64,000 bases of DNA from Streptomyces anulatus (lineage in GTDB: Bacteria > Actinomycetota > Actinomycetes > Streptomycetales > Streptomycetaceae): assembly GCF_000721175.1 (NCBI RefSeq), contig NZ_JOEZ01000023.1, positions 1 to 64,000 of the forward strand, written 5' to 3'. The notes beneath the pieces were generated by a model. It did no database searches, was not told where the DNA came from, and saw nothing but the letters and a program-made list of their open reading frames with translations. This document shows, piece by piece, positions 46,909 through 55,042 of this stretch (position 1 is its first letter; each line of letters starts with the position of its first letter). The position numbers were made by a program, and so were the translations under genes.

Positions 46909-47476
46909 GCGTCGCCGCCGAGGGAGCCTCCCGCACATGCACATGGCCGTCCAGCGGATAGTCGGGCGGCAGCGCCGGGATCACCCGCGCCAGCGCGTAT
47001 CCGCCCTTCTCCGCCACCCGGCAGGAGGCCTCGTTGTCCACCTGGTGCATCAACTCCAGCCTGGTCAGGCCCTGTTCGGCGAACTCCGCGAACGCCCACT
47101 CGGACAGTGCCGTCAGCGCCCGTGACGCCACGCCCCGGCCGCGCGCCGCGGCCGTCGTCCAATAGCCCACCTCCGCACAGTCGTTCCGCGGATCCGGCCG
47201 CTTCAGCGCGATGTTGCCGAGTGGTTCGCCGACCCGCCCTTCGTCCGTCGTGGCTTCCGTCACGGCGAAGGCGAAGCGGGTGCCCGTCGCCCACCCCCTG
47301 CGCTGCGCCTCCAGCCAGGCGGCGGCCCCGTCCGCTCCGGAGACCTGGGTGGCCAGCCACCGCCGCATCGCCGGATCCTCGTACGCCTCCAGCAGCGCCG
47401 GCAGGTCCTCCTCGCGCCACCGGCGCAGCCGCAGCCCACCGGAGCCGATCACGACGCTCCCGTCGCGGTGGTCCAT
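46841..47476 (-). CDS. GNAT-family N-acetyltransferase
   Basis: The protein has 211 residues from ATG 47476, where GGGGGAG stands six bases upstream; ATG 47500 is a weaker alternative. GNAT motifs: LRLRRWREEDLPALLEAYED, EVGYWTTAAARGRGVASRAL for acetyl-CoA binding and NEASCRVAEKGGYAL. The last 25 or so residues (after HVHVREAP) are low-complexity and overlap the 3' end of the plus-strand acetyltransferase gene. That tail looks acquired by stop-codon loss. Divergent from the CGNR gene at 47645. Substrate unknown. Confidence 0.82.
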   Translation of the reverse strand: MDHRDGSVVIGSGGLRLRRWREEDLPALLEAYEDPAMRRWLATQVSGADGAAAWLEAQRRGWATGTRFAFAVTEATTDEGRVGEPLGNIALKRPDPRNDCAEVGYWTTAAARGRGVASRALTALSEWAFAEFAEQGLTRLELMHQVDNEASCRVAEKGGYALARVIPALPPDYPLDGHVHVREAPSAATLSRPADHRAEAAGTGGGPASGR

Positions 47477-47644
47477 GAGTGTCTCCCCCTCGTGATCCAT
47501 GGCCGCCACGGTACGCGGGCGGGGCCCGCACCCCGCGCGGCGGCAGGGGTTCCGGGCGGGCCCCGACAGGGGCACTCTGGGGGTGGCCGTTCCACCGGTG
47601 ACCAAGGCGGTGACAGGAGCATGGCAGCGGGCAGGAGTACGCGC

Positions 47645-48259
47645 ATGTGGCGGTTCGACGCGGGCCGGATCTGCCTCGATCTGGCGGCCACGGAACGTGC
47701 GGGCGGGGTGCCCGGTACCTGCGAACAGCTCGACGGGCCCGCGCACCTGGCCCAGTGGCTGACCGACGCCGGGCTCGTCCCGCCGGGCACCGTGCTGCCG
47801 GCCCTGGACGACACCTGGGTGGCCCGCTTCCACGAACTGCGCTCCGCGATCAGCCGCCTGATGGCGGCTCAGCTCGGCGGACCCGTGGCCGACGGCGCGC
47901 TGGCGCGGATCAACTCCCTTGCGTCCGGGGCGCCTCCGGGGCCCCGCGCGGTGCGCGGAGCCGACGGCGATCTGGTGCGGGCCCTGAGCGCCGTGCCCGA
48001 CTGCGCGGGGCTCCTCGCCGCCGTCGCCCGGGACGCGGTGGACCTGCTCACCGACCCGGTCGCGCGGGCGGCCCTGCGCCGCTGCCAGGGCGAGGCCTGC
48101 CACCGGCTCTACCTGGACACCTCGCGCGGCGGGCGGCGCCGCTGGTGCTCCGGCGAGGTCTGCGGCAACCGCGAACGGGTCGCCCGGCACCGGCGCAGGA
48201 CCCTGGGCGCACCCGATGTGGGCGGTCCGGAGAAAGAAATTCCGCCCGGCGTTGAATGA
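47645..48259 (+). CDS. CGNR zinc-finger (ABATE-domain) regulator
   Basis: The protein has 204 residues. An N-terminal ABATE-type domain (FDAGRICLDLAATERAGG) precedes a C-terminal CGNR zinc finger: CQGEACHRLYLD, then WCSGEVCGNRERVARHRRR. These proteins are presumed stress-linked transcription regulators. ATG 47645 has AGGAG at a seven-base spacing; ATG 47621 also has AGGAG but only one base away. It lies 66 bp before the sigma-factor gene on the same strand and could share its transcript. Confidence 0.83.
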   Translation: MWRFDAGRICLDLAATERAGGVPGTCEQLDGPAHLAQWLTDAGLVPPGTVLPALDDTWVARFHELRSAISRLMAAQLGGPVADGALARINSLASGAPPGPRAVRGADGDLVRALSAVPDCAGLLAAVARDAVDLLTDPVARAALRRCQGEACHRLYLDTSRGGRRRWCSGEVCGNRERVARHRRRTLGAPDVGGPEKEIPPGVE

Positions 48260-48325
48260 ACCGGCCCCCACCCCCGTATCGATGGTCGAAGAGCTCGTTT
48301 CAGAGGTCTCGACCGGGAGGTTCGG

Positions 48326-48913
48326 GTGCGCAAGGATGCGGCCGTGGCCGATGACCGTCCGCACAGGGCACGACATCGCAGTGAGCCGCCCCCGTCACCC
48401 TCCGGGATACCGGACGAGGAACTGATGCGGGCGCTGTACCGCGAACATGCCGGGCCGCTGCTCGCGTACGTGCTCCGACTCGTGGCGGGCGACCGCCAGC
48501 GGGCCGAGGACGTGGTGCAGGAGACGCTCATCCGTGCCTGGAAGAACGCCGGCCGGCTCAACCGGGCCACCGGCTCCGTCCGACCCTGGCTGGTGACGGT
48601 CGCCCGGCGCATCGTCATCGACAACCACCGCAGCCGGCAGGCCCGGCCGCGCGAGGTCGATCCGTCGCCGCTGGAGGTCATTCCCGCGGAGGACGAGATC
48701 GACAAGGCGCTGTGGCTGATGACGCTCTCGGACGCGCTCGAAGATTTGACCCCCGCGCACCGGGAAGCATTGGTCGAGACCTACTTCAAGGGACGTACGG
48801 TCAATGAGGCCGCCGAAGTGCTCGGCGTCCCCAGCGGGACCGTGCGGTCCCGGGTGTTCTACGCACTGCGTTCGATGAAGCTCGCACTCGAAGAGAGGGG
48901 GATCACGGCATGA
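48326..48913 (+). CDS. sigU: ECF RNA polymerase sigma factor (SigU-like)
   Basis: The protein has 195 residues. Region 2 covers about 35-100 (YREHAGPLLAYVLRLVAGD, AEDVVQETLIRAWKN, RPWLVTVARRIVIDNHRS). Region 4 covers about 130-190 (LTPAHREALVETYFKG, VNEAAEVLGVPSGTVRSRVF). GTG 48326 follows GGGAGG at a five-base spacing. Its stop overlaps the start of a zinc anti-sigma factor, the usual pairing. The symbol follows the S. coelicolor sigU-rsuA pair near the malic enzyme, HU and murA genes, from memory. Free SigU there affects aerial growth and secretion. Confidence 0.8.
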   Translation: MRKDAAVADDRPHRARHRSEPPPSPSGIPDEELMRALYREHAGPLLAYVLRLVAGDRQRAEDVVQETLIRAWKNAGRLNRATGSVRPWLVTVARRIVIDNHRSRQARPREVDPSPLEVIPAEDEIDKALWLMTLSDALEDLTPAHREALVETYFKGRTVNEAAEVLGVPSGTVRSRVFYALRSMKLALEERGITA

Positions 48914-49857
48914 GCGACCAGCAGTGGCAGCCGTGGGGGCCCCGGCCTCCCGGCCACCACACGCCGTCCGGTCCCTCAAGTACCCCGTATGCCGCGGGTC
49001 CTGCACACCCCTCAGGGCCCGCGCACCACTCCGGCCCCGGGCACCCCGGCGGCCCCTCCGGCCGGGGCGAGCCGTTCGGGGTGCCTCCCGAAGGGCCCGA
49101 GCACGACGCGGCAGCCGCGTACGTCCTCGGCATCCTCGACGACGCCCAGGCGAGCGCCTTCGAGACCCATCTCGCGGGCTGCGCCCGGTGCGCCGCGCAT
49201 CTCGACGAGTTCGCGACGATGGAGCCCATGCTCGCCATGCTCTCCGAGGCGCCCGCCGCCGCGCCCGGTGCCCGTCCCGTACCGCACGTTCCCGAGCGGC
49301 CCGCGCCCCGGCTGCTCGGCGGGCTGATGGACGAGGTCGCGCGCAAGCGGCACCGCCGCACGCGCCGCAGCCGGTATCTGGTCGCCGCGGCCGCCGCGTT
49401 GATCATCGGCGGCCCGGTCGCCGCCTTCGCGGTCACCGCGGGCGACGACCGCGGCGGCGGACCGGTGGCGGCGGGCGATCCGCATCCCACCAGCCCGGCC
49501 GAGGACGCCTTCTTCCAGCACATGACGGAGAAGGTCTCCGCGACCGACCCCACCACCCAGGTCGGCGCGACCGTCGGCATGGAGGAGAAGGCCTGGGGCA
49601 CCCACACGGTCCTGGAGCTGAAGAACGTCAAGGGACCGCAGAAGTGCAATCTGGTCGCCGTCTCCAAGACCGGTGAGGAGGAGGTCGTCACCTCCTGGTC
49701 CGTCCCGCGGTGGGGGTACGGCATCGAGGGCGCCACGAACCCGACGGCGAAGTCCCCGCTGTACGTGCACGGCGGGGCGGCGATGGACCGGAAGGACATC
49801 GACCGCTTCGAGGTGCGGACCTTCGACGGGGAGCGGCTGGTGGAGATCGGGGCCTGA
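48910..49857 (+). CDS. rsuA: Zinc-binding transmembrane anti-sigma factor (RsuA-like)
   Basis: The protein has 315 residues. A Pro/Gly/His-rich N-terminus of about 65 residues comes before the anti-sigma domain DAAAAYVLGILDDAQASAFE with the ZAS motif H-x3-C-x2-C (HLAGCARC). One membrane helix (YLVAAAAALIIGGPVAAFAV, near 157-178) and an outer domain of about 130 residues (RskA-like) follow. It should hold the preceding sigma factor inactive at the membrane. ATGA overlap with sigU. Confidence 0.84.
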   Translation: MSDQQWQPWGPRPPGHHTPSGPSSTPYAAGPAHPSGPAHHSGPGHPGGPSGRGEPFGVPPEGPEHDAAAAYVLGILDDAQASAFETHLAGCARCAAHLDEFATMEPMLAMLSEAPAAAPGARPVPHVPERPAPRLLGGLMDEVARKRHRRTRRSRYLVAAAAALIIGGPVAAFAVTAGDDRGGGPVAAGDPHPTSPAEDAFFQHMTEKVSATDPTTQVGATVGMEEKAWGTHTVLELKNVKGPQKCNLVAVSKTGEEEVVTSWSVPRWGYGIEGATNPTAKSPLYVHGGAAMDRKDIDRFEVRTFDGERLVEIGA

Positions 49858-49988
49858 ACCGCGCCCCGCCGGGCCCTCCCGCGCCCCACCCGGTACGACG
49901 CGCGATCGGGATGCGGTCGGCAGGTGCGCTCGGGCCCCCCTTCGCATAGGGTTGACGGCTGCCCAGTGCCGTTAAGAAGGGGGCCTCG

Positions 49989-52421
49989 GTGGCCGCGCAG
50001 GATGCCGCTGTCGAATCGCTGCGGGACCGGGAAATCGGTGTCGAGCAGGAGCATCTCGACCGTGTTTATCACCGCCTCGAAGAGAAGATCGACGAGGCGG
50101 AATTCCTCATGAACGACGCCGTCAAGCGCGGCCAGGTCGGTACCCCCGGCGCGCTCGCGGAGCGGGACGCCCAGGTGTTCCGGGCGGGGATCCACCTCAA
50201 CCGGCTGAACAGCGAGTTCGAGGACTTCCTCTTCGGGAGGATCGATCTGCTGCTCGGCAAGGACGGGGAGCGCGGCCCGGACGGCGCGTACACCTCCGTC
50301 GAACCCGCCGACGACACCGTCCGGGAGGACGCCACCGCTGACATCGCGGAAACGCTCCACATCGGCCGGATCGGAGTCCTGGACTCCGACTACAGCCCGC
50401 TGGTCATCGACTGGCGGGCCCCGGCCGCCGCCCCGTTCTACCGCTCCACCCCGAAGGAGCCGGGCCGCGTCGTACGCCGCCGGGTCATCCGCTCCAAGGG
50501 CCGCAAGGTCCTCGGGGTCGAGGACGACCTGATGCGCCCGGAGCTGACGGCGTTCCTGGACGGCGAGAAGCTGCCGGTGGTCGGGGACGGCGCGCTGATG
50601 GCGGCGCTCGGTCAGGCCCGCAGCCACACCATGCGGGACATCGTCTCCTCCATCCAGGCCGAACAGGACCTGGTCATCCGGGCCCCCGCCGCCTCCGTCA
50701 CCGAGGTCACCGGCGGCCCCGGCACCGGCAAGACCGCGGTCGCCCTGCACCGGGCGGCGTACCTGCTCTACCAGGACCGTCGGCGGTACGCGGGCGGCAT
50801 CCTGGTCGTCTCGCCCACCCCGCTCCTGGTCGCGTACACCGAAGGGGTGCTGCCCTCGCTCGGCGAGGAGGGCCAGGTCGCGATCCGCGCGGTCGGCTCG
50901 CTGTCCGAGGCGGCGGGCGTCGAGGGCGCGTACGGGAGGGGCGGCCCGAAGGACCCCGATGAGGGGCGGCGGTCGGGTGACGGGGGGGCGTACGACGAAC
51001 CGGCGGTGGCCCGGATCAAGGGCTCCTCCCGGATGCTCCACGTGCTGCGCAAGGCCGCCCGGGGCGCGCTGGAACAGGGCCGGCCCGCGGCACCCCGTGA
51101 GGAGGCGGGGCAGCTCGCCTTCGGCGAGGAGCCCGAACAAGGCGGTGCCGCGCCGACCCCGAACCGGCTGCGCGTCGTCGCCTTCGGGGCCCGGGTCGAG
51201 CTGGAGGCCGACGAACTCCATCGCATCCGGCACAACGCCCTGAGCGGGACCGCCCCGGTCAACCTGTTGCGCCCGCGCGCCCGCAAGCTGCTGCTGGACG
51301 CCCTGTGGAACAGGTCCTCCGGACGCGGCCGCTACACCGACCCCCAACTGGTGGCGGAGCTGCGCTCGTCGTTCGACGAGGACGTCTCCACCGAGACCCC
51401 GTTCCTGGAGTTCCTCGACGCGTGGTGGCCCGAACTGACACCGCGCCGGGTGCTGGCCGCGATGGCCGACGAACGGCGCCTCGGCCGCTGGTCCCGGCGC
51501 ATCCTCAACCAGGGTGAGGTGCGCCGCCTGGCCCGGTCGCTGAAGCGTCTCGACGCGGACGGCAGCGGTCCGCTCTCCGTCCACGACGTGGCGCTCCTGG
51601 ACGAGCTCCAGGCGCTGCTGGGCACCCCGAACCGGCCCCGGCGCAAGCGCGAGGCGGACCCGCTGGACCAGCTCTCGGGTCTGGAGGAGCTGATGCCGCA
51701 GCGCGAGGAGACCCAGTGGGAGCGGGCCGAGCGGCTCGCGGCGGAGCGCACCGAGTACGCCCACGTCATCGTCGACGAGGCGCAGGACCTCACCCCGATG
51801 CAGTGGCGCATGGTCGGCCGCCGGGGCCGGCACGCCACCTGGACGATCGTCGGCGACCCGGCCCAGTCCTCCTGGTCCGACCCGGACGAGGCGGGCGCCG
51901 CCCGGGACGAGGCGCTCGGCTCCCGCCCGCGCCGCCGCTTCACCCTCACCGTCAACTACCGCAACCCGGCGGAGATCGCGGAGCTGGCCGCGAAGGTGCT
52001 GGCGCTGGCGATGCCCGGCATGGAGTCCCCGGCGGCGGTCCGTTCGACCGGGGTGGTGCCGCGCTTCGAGCCGGTACGCGGGGGGGACCTCGCCGCAACG
52101 GTCCGCGAGGAGGCCGCCAGGCTGCTTGCGGAGGTGGACGGCACGGTCGGCGTGGTCGTCGCGATGAACCGGCGTGCCCAGGCCCGCGAGTGGCTCGCGG
52201 AGCTGGGGGAGCGGGTGGTGGCGCTGGGCAGCCTGGAGGCCAAGGGCCTGGAGTACGACGCCACGGTGGTCGTCTCGCCCGCGGAGATCGCGGACGAGTC
52301 CCCGGCGGGTCTGCGGGTGCTGTACGTGGCGCTGACCCGGGCGACGCAGCAGCTCACGGTGGTCTCCGGGGAGCGGGACCTGCCGGACGAGGACGGGGTG
52401 CCGGACCTGCTGAGGGACTGA
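49989..52421 (+). CDS. HelD-family RNA polymerase-recycling motor ATPase
   Basis: The protein has 810 residues. An N-terminal helical hairpin region (1-90) is long enough to enter the RNA polymerase secondary channel, as in HelD. A UvrD-like motor follows: DWRAPAAAPFYR (Q-motif area), GGPGTGKTAVALHRAAYLLY near 243, VIVDEAQDLTPMQW near 593, VNYRNPAEI and EAKGLEYDATVVV, ending with LYVALTRATQQL. Known HelD proteins free stalled RNA polymerase; the actinobacterial HelR subgroup also displaces rifamycins. I see no rifamycin-associated inverted repeat upstream. GTG 49989 has a GGGGG run six to seven bases away. Confidence 0.88.
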   Translation: MAAQDAAVESLRDREIGVEQEHLDRVYHRLEEKIDEAEFLMNDAVKRGQVGTPGALAERDAQVFRAGIHLNRLNSEFEDFLFGRIDLLLGKDGERGPDGAYTSVEPADDTVREDATADIAETLHIGRIGVLDSDYSPLVIDWRAPAAAPFYRSTPKEPGRVVRRRVIRSKGRKVLGVEDDLMRPELTAFLDGEKLPVVGDGALMAALGQARSHTMRDIVSSIQAEQDLVIRAPAASVTEVTGGPGTGKTAVALHRAAYLLYQDRRRYAGGILVVSPTPLLVAYTEGVLPSLGEEGQVAIRAVGSLSEAAGVEGAYGRGGPKDPDEGRRSGDGGAYDEPAVARIKGSSRMLHVLRKAARGALEQGRPAAPREEAGQLAFGEEPEQGGAAPTPNRLRVVAFGARVELEADELHRIRHNALSGTAPVNLLRPRARKLLLDALWNRSSGRGRYTDPQLVAELRSSFDEDVSTETPFLEFLDAWWPELTPRRVLAAMADERRLGRWSRRILNQGEVRRLARSLKRLDADGSGPLSVHDVALLDELQALLGTPNRPRRKREADPLDQLSGLEELMPQREETQWERAERLAAERTEYAHVIVDEAQDLTPMQWRMVGRRGRHATWTIVGDPAQSSWSDPDEAGAARDEALGSRPRRRFTLTVNYRNPAEIAELAAKVLALAMPGMESPAAVRSTGVVPRFEPVRGGDLAATVREEAARLLAEVDGTVGVVVAMNRRAQAREWLAELGERVVALGSLEAKGLEYDATVVVSPAEIADESPAGLRVLYVALTRATQQLTVVSGERDLPDEDGVPDLLRD

Positions 52422-52502
52422 CGTACAGCCGGGCGGGGAGGGTTTCGCGAGTCAACCCGACGCACGGGAATCACTTCTCGGGGGTGTTTGTTACCTTGGT
52501 AC

Positions 52503-52591
52503 TGGCACCGGCTCGATCCAAGCCCCCGGGCCCAACCTTCGTCGCTTCGAGCGACCACTTGCCGCGAGGCGAGCATGGCGGGTCGGTGCCA
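52503..52591 (+). ncRNA. Riboswitch-like folded leader element or small RNA
   Basis: TGGCACCG (52503-52510) pairs perfectly with CGGTGCCA (52584-52591), closing a domain. Directly inside, GCTCG (52511-52515) pairs with CGAGC (52570-52574). A six-base-pair hairpin GTCGCT-TCG-AGCGAC lies at 52541-52555. A terminator follows 18 bases later. This is the usual layout of a transcription-attenuating riboswitch. I do not recognise a known class. It could also be an independent small RNA. Confidence 0.45.
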
Positions 52592-52608
52592 CCTGAGTGA
52601 AGAAACGG

Positions 52609-52644
52609 ACAGACCCGCGTCACCTGCTGGTGGCGCGGGTCTGT
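52609..52644 (+). terminator. Attenuator-like terminator in the malic enzyme leader
   Basis: A 16-bp stem (ACAGACCCGCG, a T-G wobble, CACC/GGTG) with a four-base loop is followed by TCTTGTT. It lies more than 200 bp before the start codon, far from the HelD stop at 52421, so it is more likely an attenuator or small-RNA end than the HelD terminator. Confidence 0.7.
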
Positions 52645-52722
52645 TCTTGTTCACGAGTCTTGTTCACGGGTCTTTGCACGAGCCCGCTGGGGTTCCGCCG
52701 AACGGGTTATTTCTCGTATGGT

Positions 52723-52736
52723 GGAAACTACTTTCC
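52723..52736. promoter_or_regulatory. Inverted repeat overlapping a second promoter
   Basis: GGAAA-CTAC-TTTCC lies directly after TATGGT (52717-52722), a candidate -10. A protein bound here could block a second start site for the malic enzyme gene. The regulator is unknown. Confidence 0.35.
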
Positions 52737-52852
52737 GAAAGACGGCAGTCATTACCGGCTACCAGTCGGTAGGTGCGACGATCGGGAAGCGTGACCGGAG
52801 CGAGGGTTCCGGTTGCGCGGCAATGAAGCTAAGGAAAGCGAAGGACTCGGCC

Positions 52853-54289
52853 ATGGCAACGGCGCCCAGCGTCTCGTACTCGATGACGGTCAGGCTGGAG
52901 GTGCCCGCGAGTGGCACCGCGGTCTCCCAGCTCACCACGGCCGTGGAGTCCTCCGGGGGCTCGGTCACCGGCCTCGACGTGACCGCCTCCGGCCACGAGA
53001 AGCTGCGGATCGACGTCACCATCGCCGCCAGTTCCACCTCGCACGCGGACGAGATCGTCGAAGGTCTGCGCGACATCGAGGGCGTCGTGCTGGGCAAGGT
53101 CTCCGACCGTACGTTCCTCATGCACCTCGGCGGCAAGATCGAGATGGCGTCCAAGCACCCCATCCGCAACCGTGACGACCTGTCGATGATCTACACCCCC
53201 GGCGTCGCCCGGGTCTGCATGGCCATCGCCGAGAATCCCGAGGACGCGCGCCGCCTCACCATCAAGCGCAACTCCGTCGCAGTTGTGACGGACGGCTCCG
53301 CGGTGCTCGGCCTCGGCAACATCGGCCCGATGGCCGCGCTGCCCGTCATGGAGGGCAAGGCCGCCCTCTTCAAGCGCTTCGCCGGCATCGACGCCTGGCC
53401 GATCTGCCTGGACACCCAGGACACCGACGCCATCGTCGAGATCGTCAAGGCCATCGCCCCCGGCTTCGCGGGCATCAACCTCGAGGACATCTCCGCACCG
53501 CGCTGCTTCGAGATCGAGGCCCGGCTGCGCGAGGCCCTCGACATCCCCGTCTTCCACGACGACCAGCACGGCACCGCGATCGTCGTCCTGGCCTCCCTCA
53601 CCAACGCCCTGCGCGTGGTGGGCAAGGGCATCGGGGACGTACGGGTCGTCATGTCCGGCGCGGGAGCCGCAGGTACGGCCATCCTGAAGCTGCTCATCGC
53701 CGCGGGCGTCAAGCACGCCGTCGTCGCCGACATCCACGGTGTGGTGCACGCCGGACGCGGGGACCTGGTCGCGGCCGACCCGGACTCGCCGCTGCGCTGG
53801 ATCGCCGACAACACCAACCCCGAGGGCGTCACCGGCACCCTCAAGCAGGCCGTGGTCGGCGCCGACGTCTTCATCGGCGTCTCCGCCCCGAACGTGTTGA
53901 ACGGCGACGACGTCGCCGCGATGGCGGACGGTGCGATCGTGTTCGCGCTCGCGAACCCGGACCCCGAGGTCGACCCCGCGATCGCCCGCGAGACCGCCGC
54001 CGTCGTCGCCACCGGACGCTCCGACTTCCCCAACCAGATCAACAACGTGCTGGTCTTCCCGGGTGTCTTCCGCGGTCTGCTGGACGCTCAGTCCCGCACC
54101 GTCAACACGGAGATGATGCTCGCCGCGGCCGGCGCCCTGGCCGACGTGGTCGCCGAGGACGAGGTCAACGCGAACTACATCATCCCCTCGGTCTTCAACG
54201 ACAAGGTGGCGGGCGCGGTCGCCGGAGCCGTCCGGGCCGCGGCGAAGGCCGCAGCGGGCCCCGGAACGGCCACCTCCACCTCCGTCTGA
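52853..54289 (+). CDS. NAD(P)-dependent malic enzyme with N-terminal ACT domain
   Basis: The protein has 478 residues. An ACT-type domain (about 8-85) may sense a small molecule. The catalytic part follows: SKHPIRNRDDLSMIYTPGVA, GNIGPMAALPVMEGKAALFK, DIPVFHDDQHGTAIVVLASL with the metal-binding Asp pair, and VVMSGAGAAGTAILKL as the dinucleotide-binding GxGxxG. It decarboxylates malate to pyruvate. ATG 52853 is chosen because AAGGA lies seven bases upstream; ATG 52823 in frame lacks a site. Cofactor preference (NAD or NADP) cannot be fixed here. The long structured leader suggests expression is controlled after initiation. Confidence 0.9.
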   Translation: MATAPSVSYSMTVRLEVPASGTAVSQLTTAVESSGGSVTGLDVTASGHEKLRIDVTIAASSTSHADEIVEGLRDIEGVVLGKVSDRTFLMHLGGKIEMASKHPIRNRDDLSMIYTPGVARVCMAIAENPEDARRLTIKRNSVAVVTDGSAVLGLGNIGPMAALPVMEGKAALFKRFAGIDAWPICLDTQDTDAIVEIVKAIAPGFAGINLEDISAPRCFEIEARLREALDIPVFHDDQHGTAIVVLASLTNALRVVGKGIGDVRVVMSGAGAAGTAILKLLIAAGVKHAVVADIHGVVHAGRGDLVAADPDSPLRWIADNTNPEGVTGTLKQAVVGADVFIGVSAPNVLNGDDVAAMADGAIVFALANPDPEVDPAIARETAAVVATGRSDFPNQINNVLVFPGVFRGLLDAQSRTVNTEMMLAAAGALADVVAEDEVNANYIIPSVFNDKVAGAVAGAVRAAAKAAAGPGTATSTSV

Positions 54290-54665
54290 CCCCACCGTTT
54301 CGGGGGCCTCGCAAGGGGTATCCGCGAGACACCCGGGGCCGCACCCGCCCGTGCCGTACGGCGCGTCGCGGGTCGCGGCGCCCCAAACGCCCCTTTAGGG
54401 TGGGCGGGCAGTGGGCCCTGCGGGGCCCGGCATCCGCTGCGGACCGCTCGGCCAAGTCGACGGAGCGTCACCACGAGCAGACCGTGGCGCTTTTCATTGA
54501 CCCCGAAGGGTTCCGGATTGGCTTTCCCGCCGCTGGTGGGGGCAGGATGCGTAATCGGGCGAGAGGGTCTGACATCAGACCCGGGTCCGGGGACTGTCAG
54601 AGGGCCCTGGCAGCATCGGCTTCGATCTCACGCCTCACAGGCAAGAAGAACACGGGAGTAACAAC
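54290..54665 (+). other. Spacer and leader region before the HU gene
   Basis: This 376-bp stretch has no gene. GGGCCC-N4-GGGCCC at 54413-54428 may form a weak hairpin after the malic enzyme gene. TTGACC at 54497-54502 is a possible -35 without an obvious -10. A perfect palindrome GGGTCTGA-CA-TCAGACCC lies at 54565-54582, about 85 bp before the ATG. GGGAG is the ribosome site. Confidence 0.5.
54565..54582. promoter_or_regulatory. Perfect palindrome upstream of the HU gene
   Basis: Two eight-base arms are separated by CA. It could be an operator or an RNA hairpin in the leader. No regulator is identified. Confidence 0.45.
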
Positions 54666-54947
54666 ATGAACCGCAGTGAGCTGGTGGCCGCCCTGGCCGA
54701 CCGCGCCGAGGTGACTCGCAAGGACGCCGACGCCGTGCTGGCCGCGCTCGCCGAGACCGTCGGTGAGATTGTCGCCAAGGGCGACGAGAAGGTCACCATC
54801 CCCGGCTTCCTGACCTTCGAGCGCACCCACCGTGCCGCTCGCACCGCTCGCAACCCGCAGACCGGCGACCCGATCAACATCCCCGCCGGCTACAGCGTGA
54901 AGGTCTCCGCGGGCTCGAAGCTCAAGGAAGCCGCCAAGGGTAAGTAA
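54666..54947 (+). CDS. hupA: HU-family nucleoid protein
   Basis: The protein has 93 residues, the standard HU length without the Lys/Ala-rich tail of the second Streptomyces HU. MNRSELVAALADRAEVTRKD is the helical dimer part. VTIPGFLTFERTHRAARTARNP leads into the DNA-bending beta arm with the conserved NPQTG. It binds and bends DNA without sequence preference and compacts the chromosome. GGGAG stands eight bases before ATG. Name by length and position beside murA. Confidence 0.92.
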   Translation: MNRSELVAALADRAEVTRKDADAVLAALAETVGEIVAKGDEKVTIPGFLTFERTHRAARTARNPQTGDPINIPAGYSVKVSAGSKLKEAAKGK

Positions 54948-54964
54948 CCCTCAACGGCGCAACG

Positions 54965-54998
54965 AGGGCGGCCACTCCCGACCAGGAGTGGCCGCCCT
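54965..54998 (+). terminator. Terminator of the HU gene
   Basis: A perfect stem of 13-14 bp (GGGCGGCCACTCC and complement) with a six-base loop is followed by TT, 18 bp after the stop. Confidence 0.85.
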
Positions 54999-55001
54999 TG
55001 A

Positions 55002-55033
55002 GCATGCCCGGGGCACATGCGCCCCGGGCATGC
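55002..55033. terminator. Second hairpin after the HU gene
   Basis: A perfect 13-bp stem (GCATGCCCGGGGC and complement) with a six-base loop, three bases after the first hairpin. It may be a back-up terminator. Confidence 0.6.
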
Positions 55034-55042
55034 GTACGGGCC

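Larger units (their letters stand above)
52422..52852 (+). other. Long untranslated leader region of the malic enzyme gene
   Basis: This 431-bp stretch has no gene. In order it holds a possible -10 (TTACCT near 52491), a folded element (52503-52591), a strong terminator hairpin (52609-52644), a second possible promoter (TATGGT, 52717-52722) and a small inverted repeat (52723-52736). The start at 52853 is preceded by AAGGA. Confidence 0.6.

Noticed and set aside
42136..46944. 1602-residue open frame on the minus strand
   Set aside because: It lies opposite the acyltransferase, narK, nnaR and GNAT genes, has low-complexity composition and no domain. It is a GC-skew shadow.
49858..49988. Rifamycin-associated element before the HelD-type gene
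   Set aside because: No inverted repeat resembling the known GGGGCTTGCGGCAAG-type element was found.
52503..52591. Known riboswitch classes (cobalamin, c-di-AMP ydaO, TPP, SAM, ZTP)
   Set aside because: Core sequences I know for these classes are missing, so the element is reported as unassigned.
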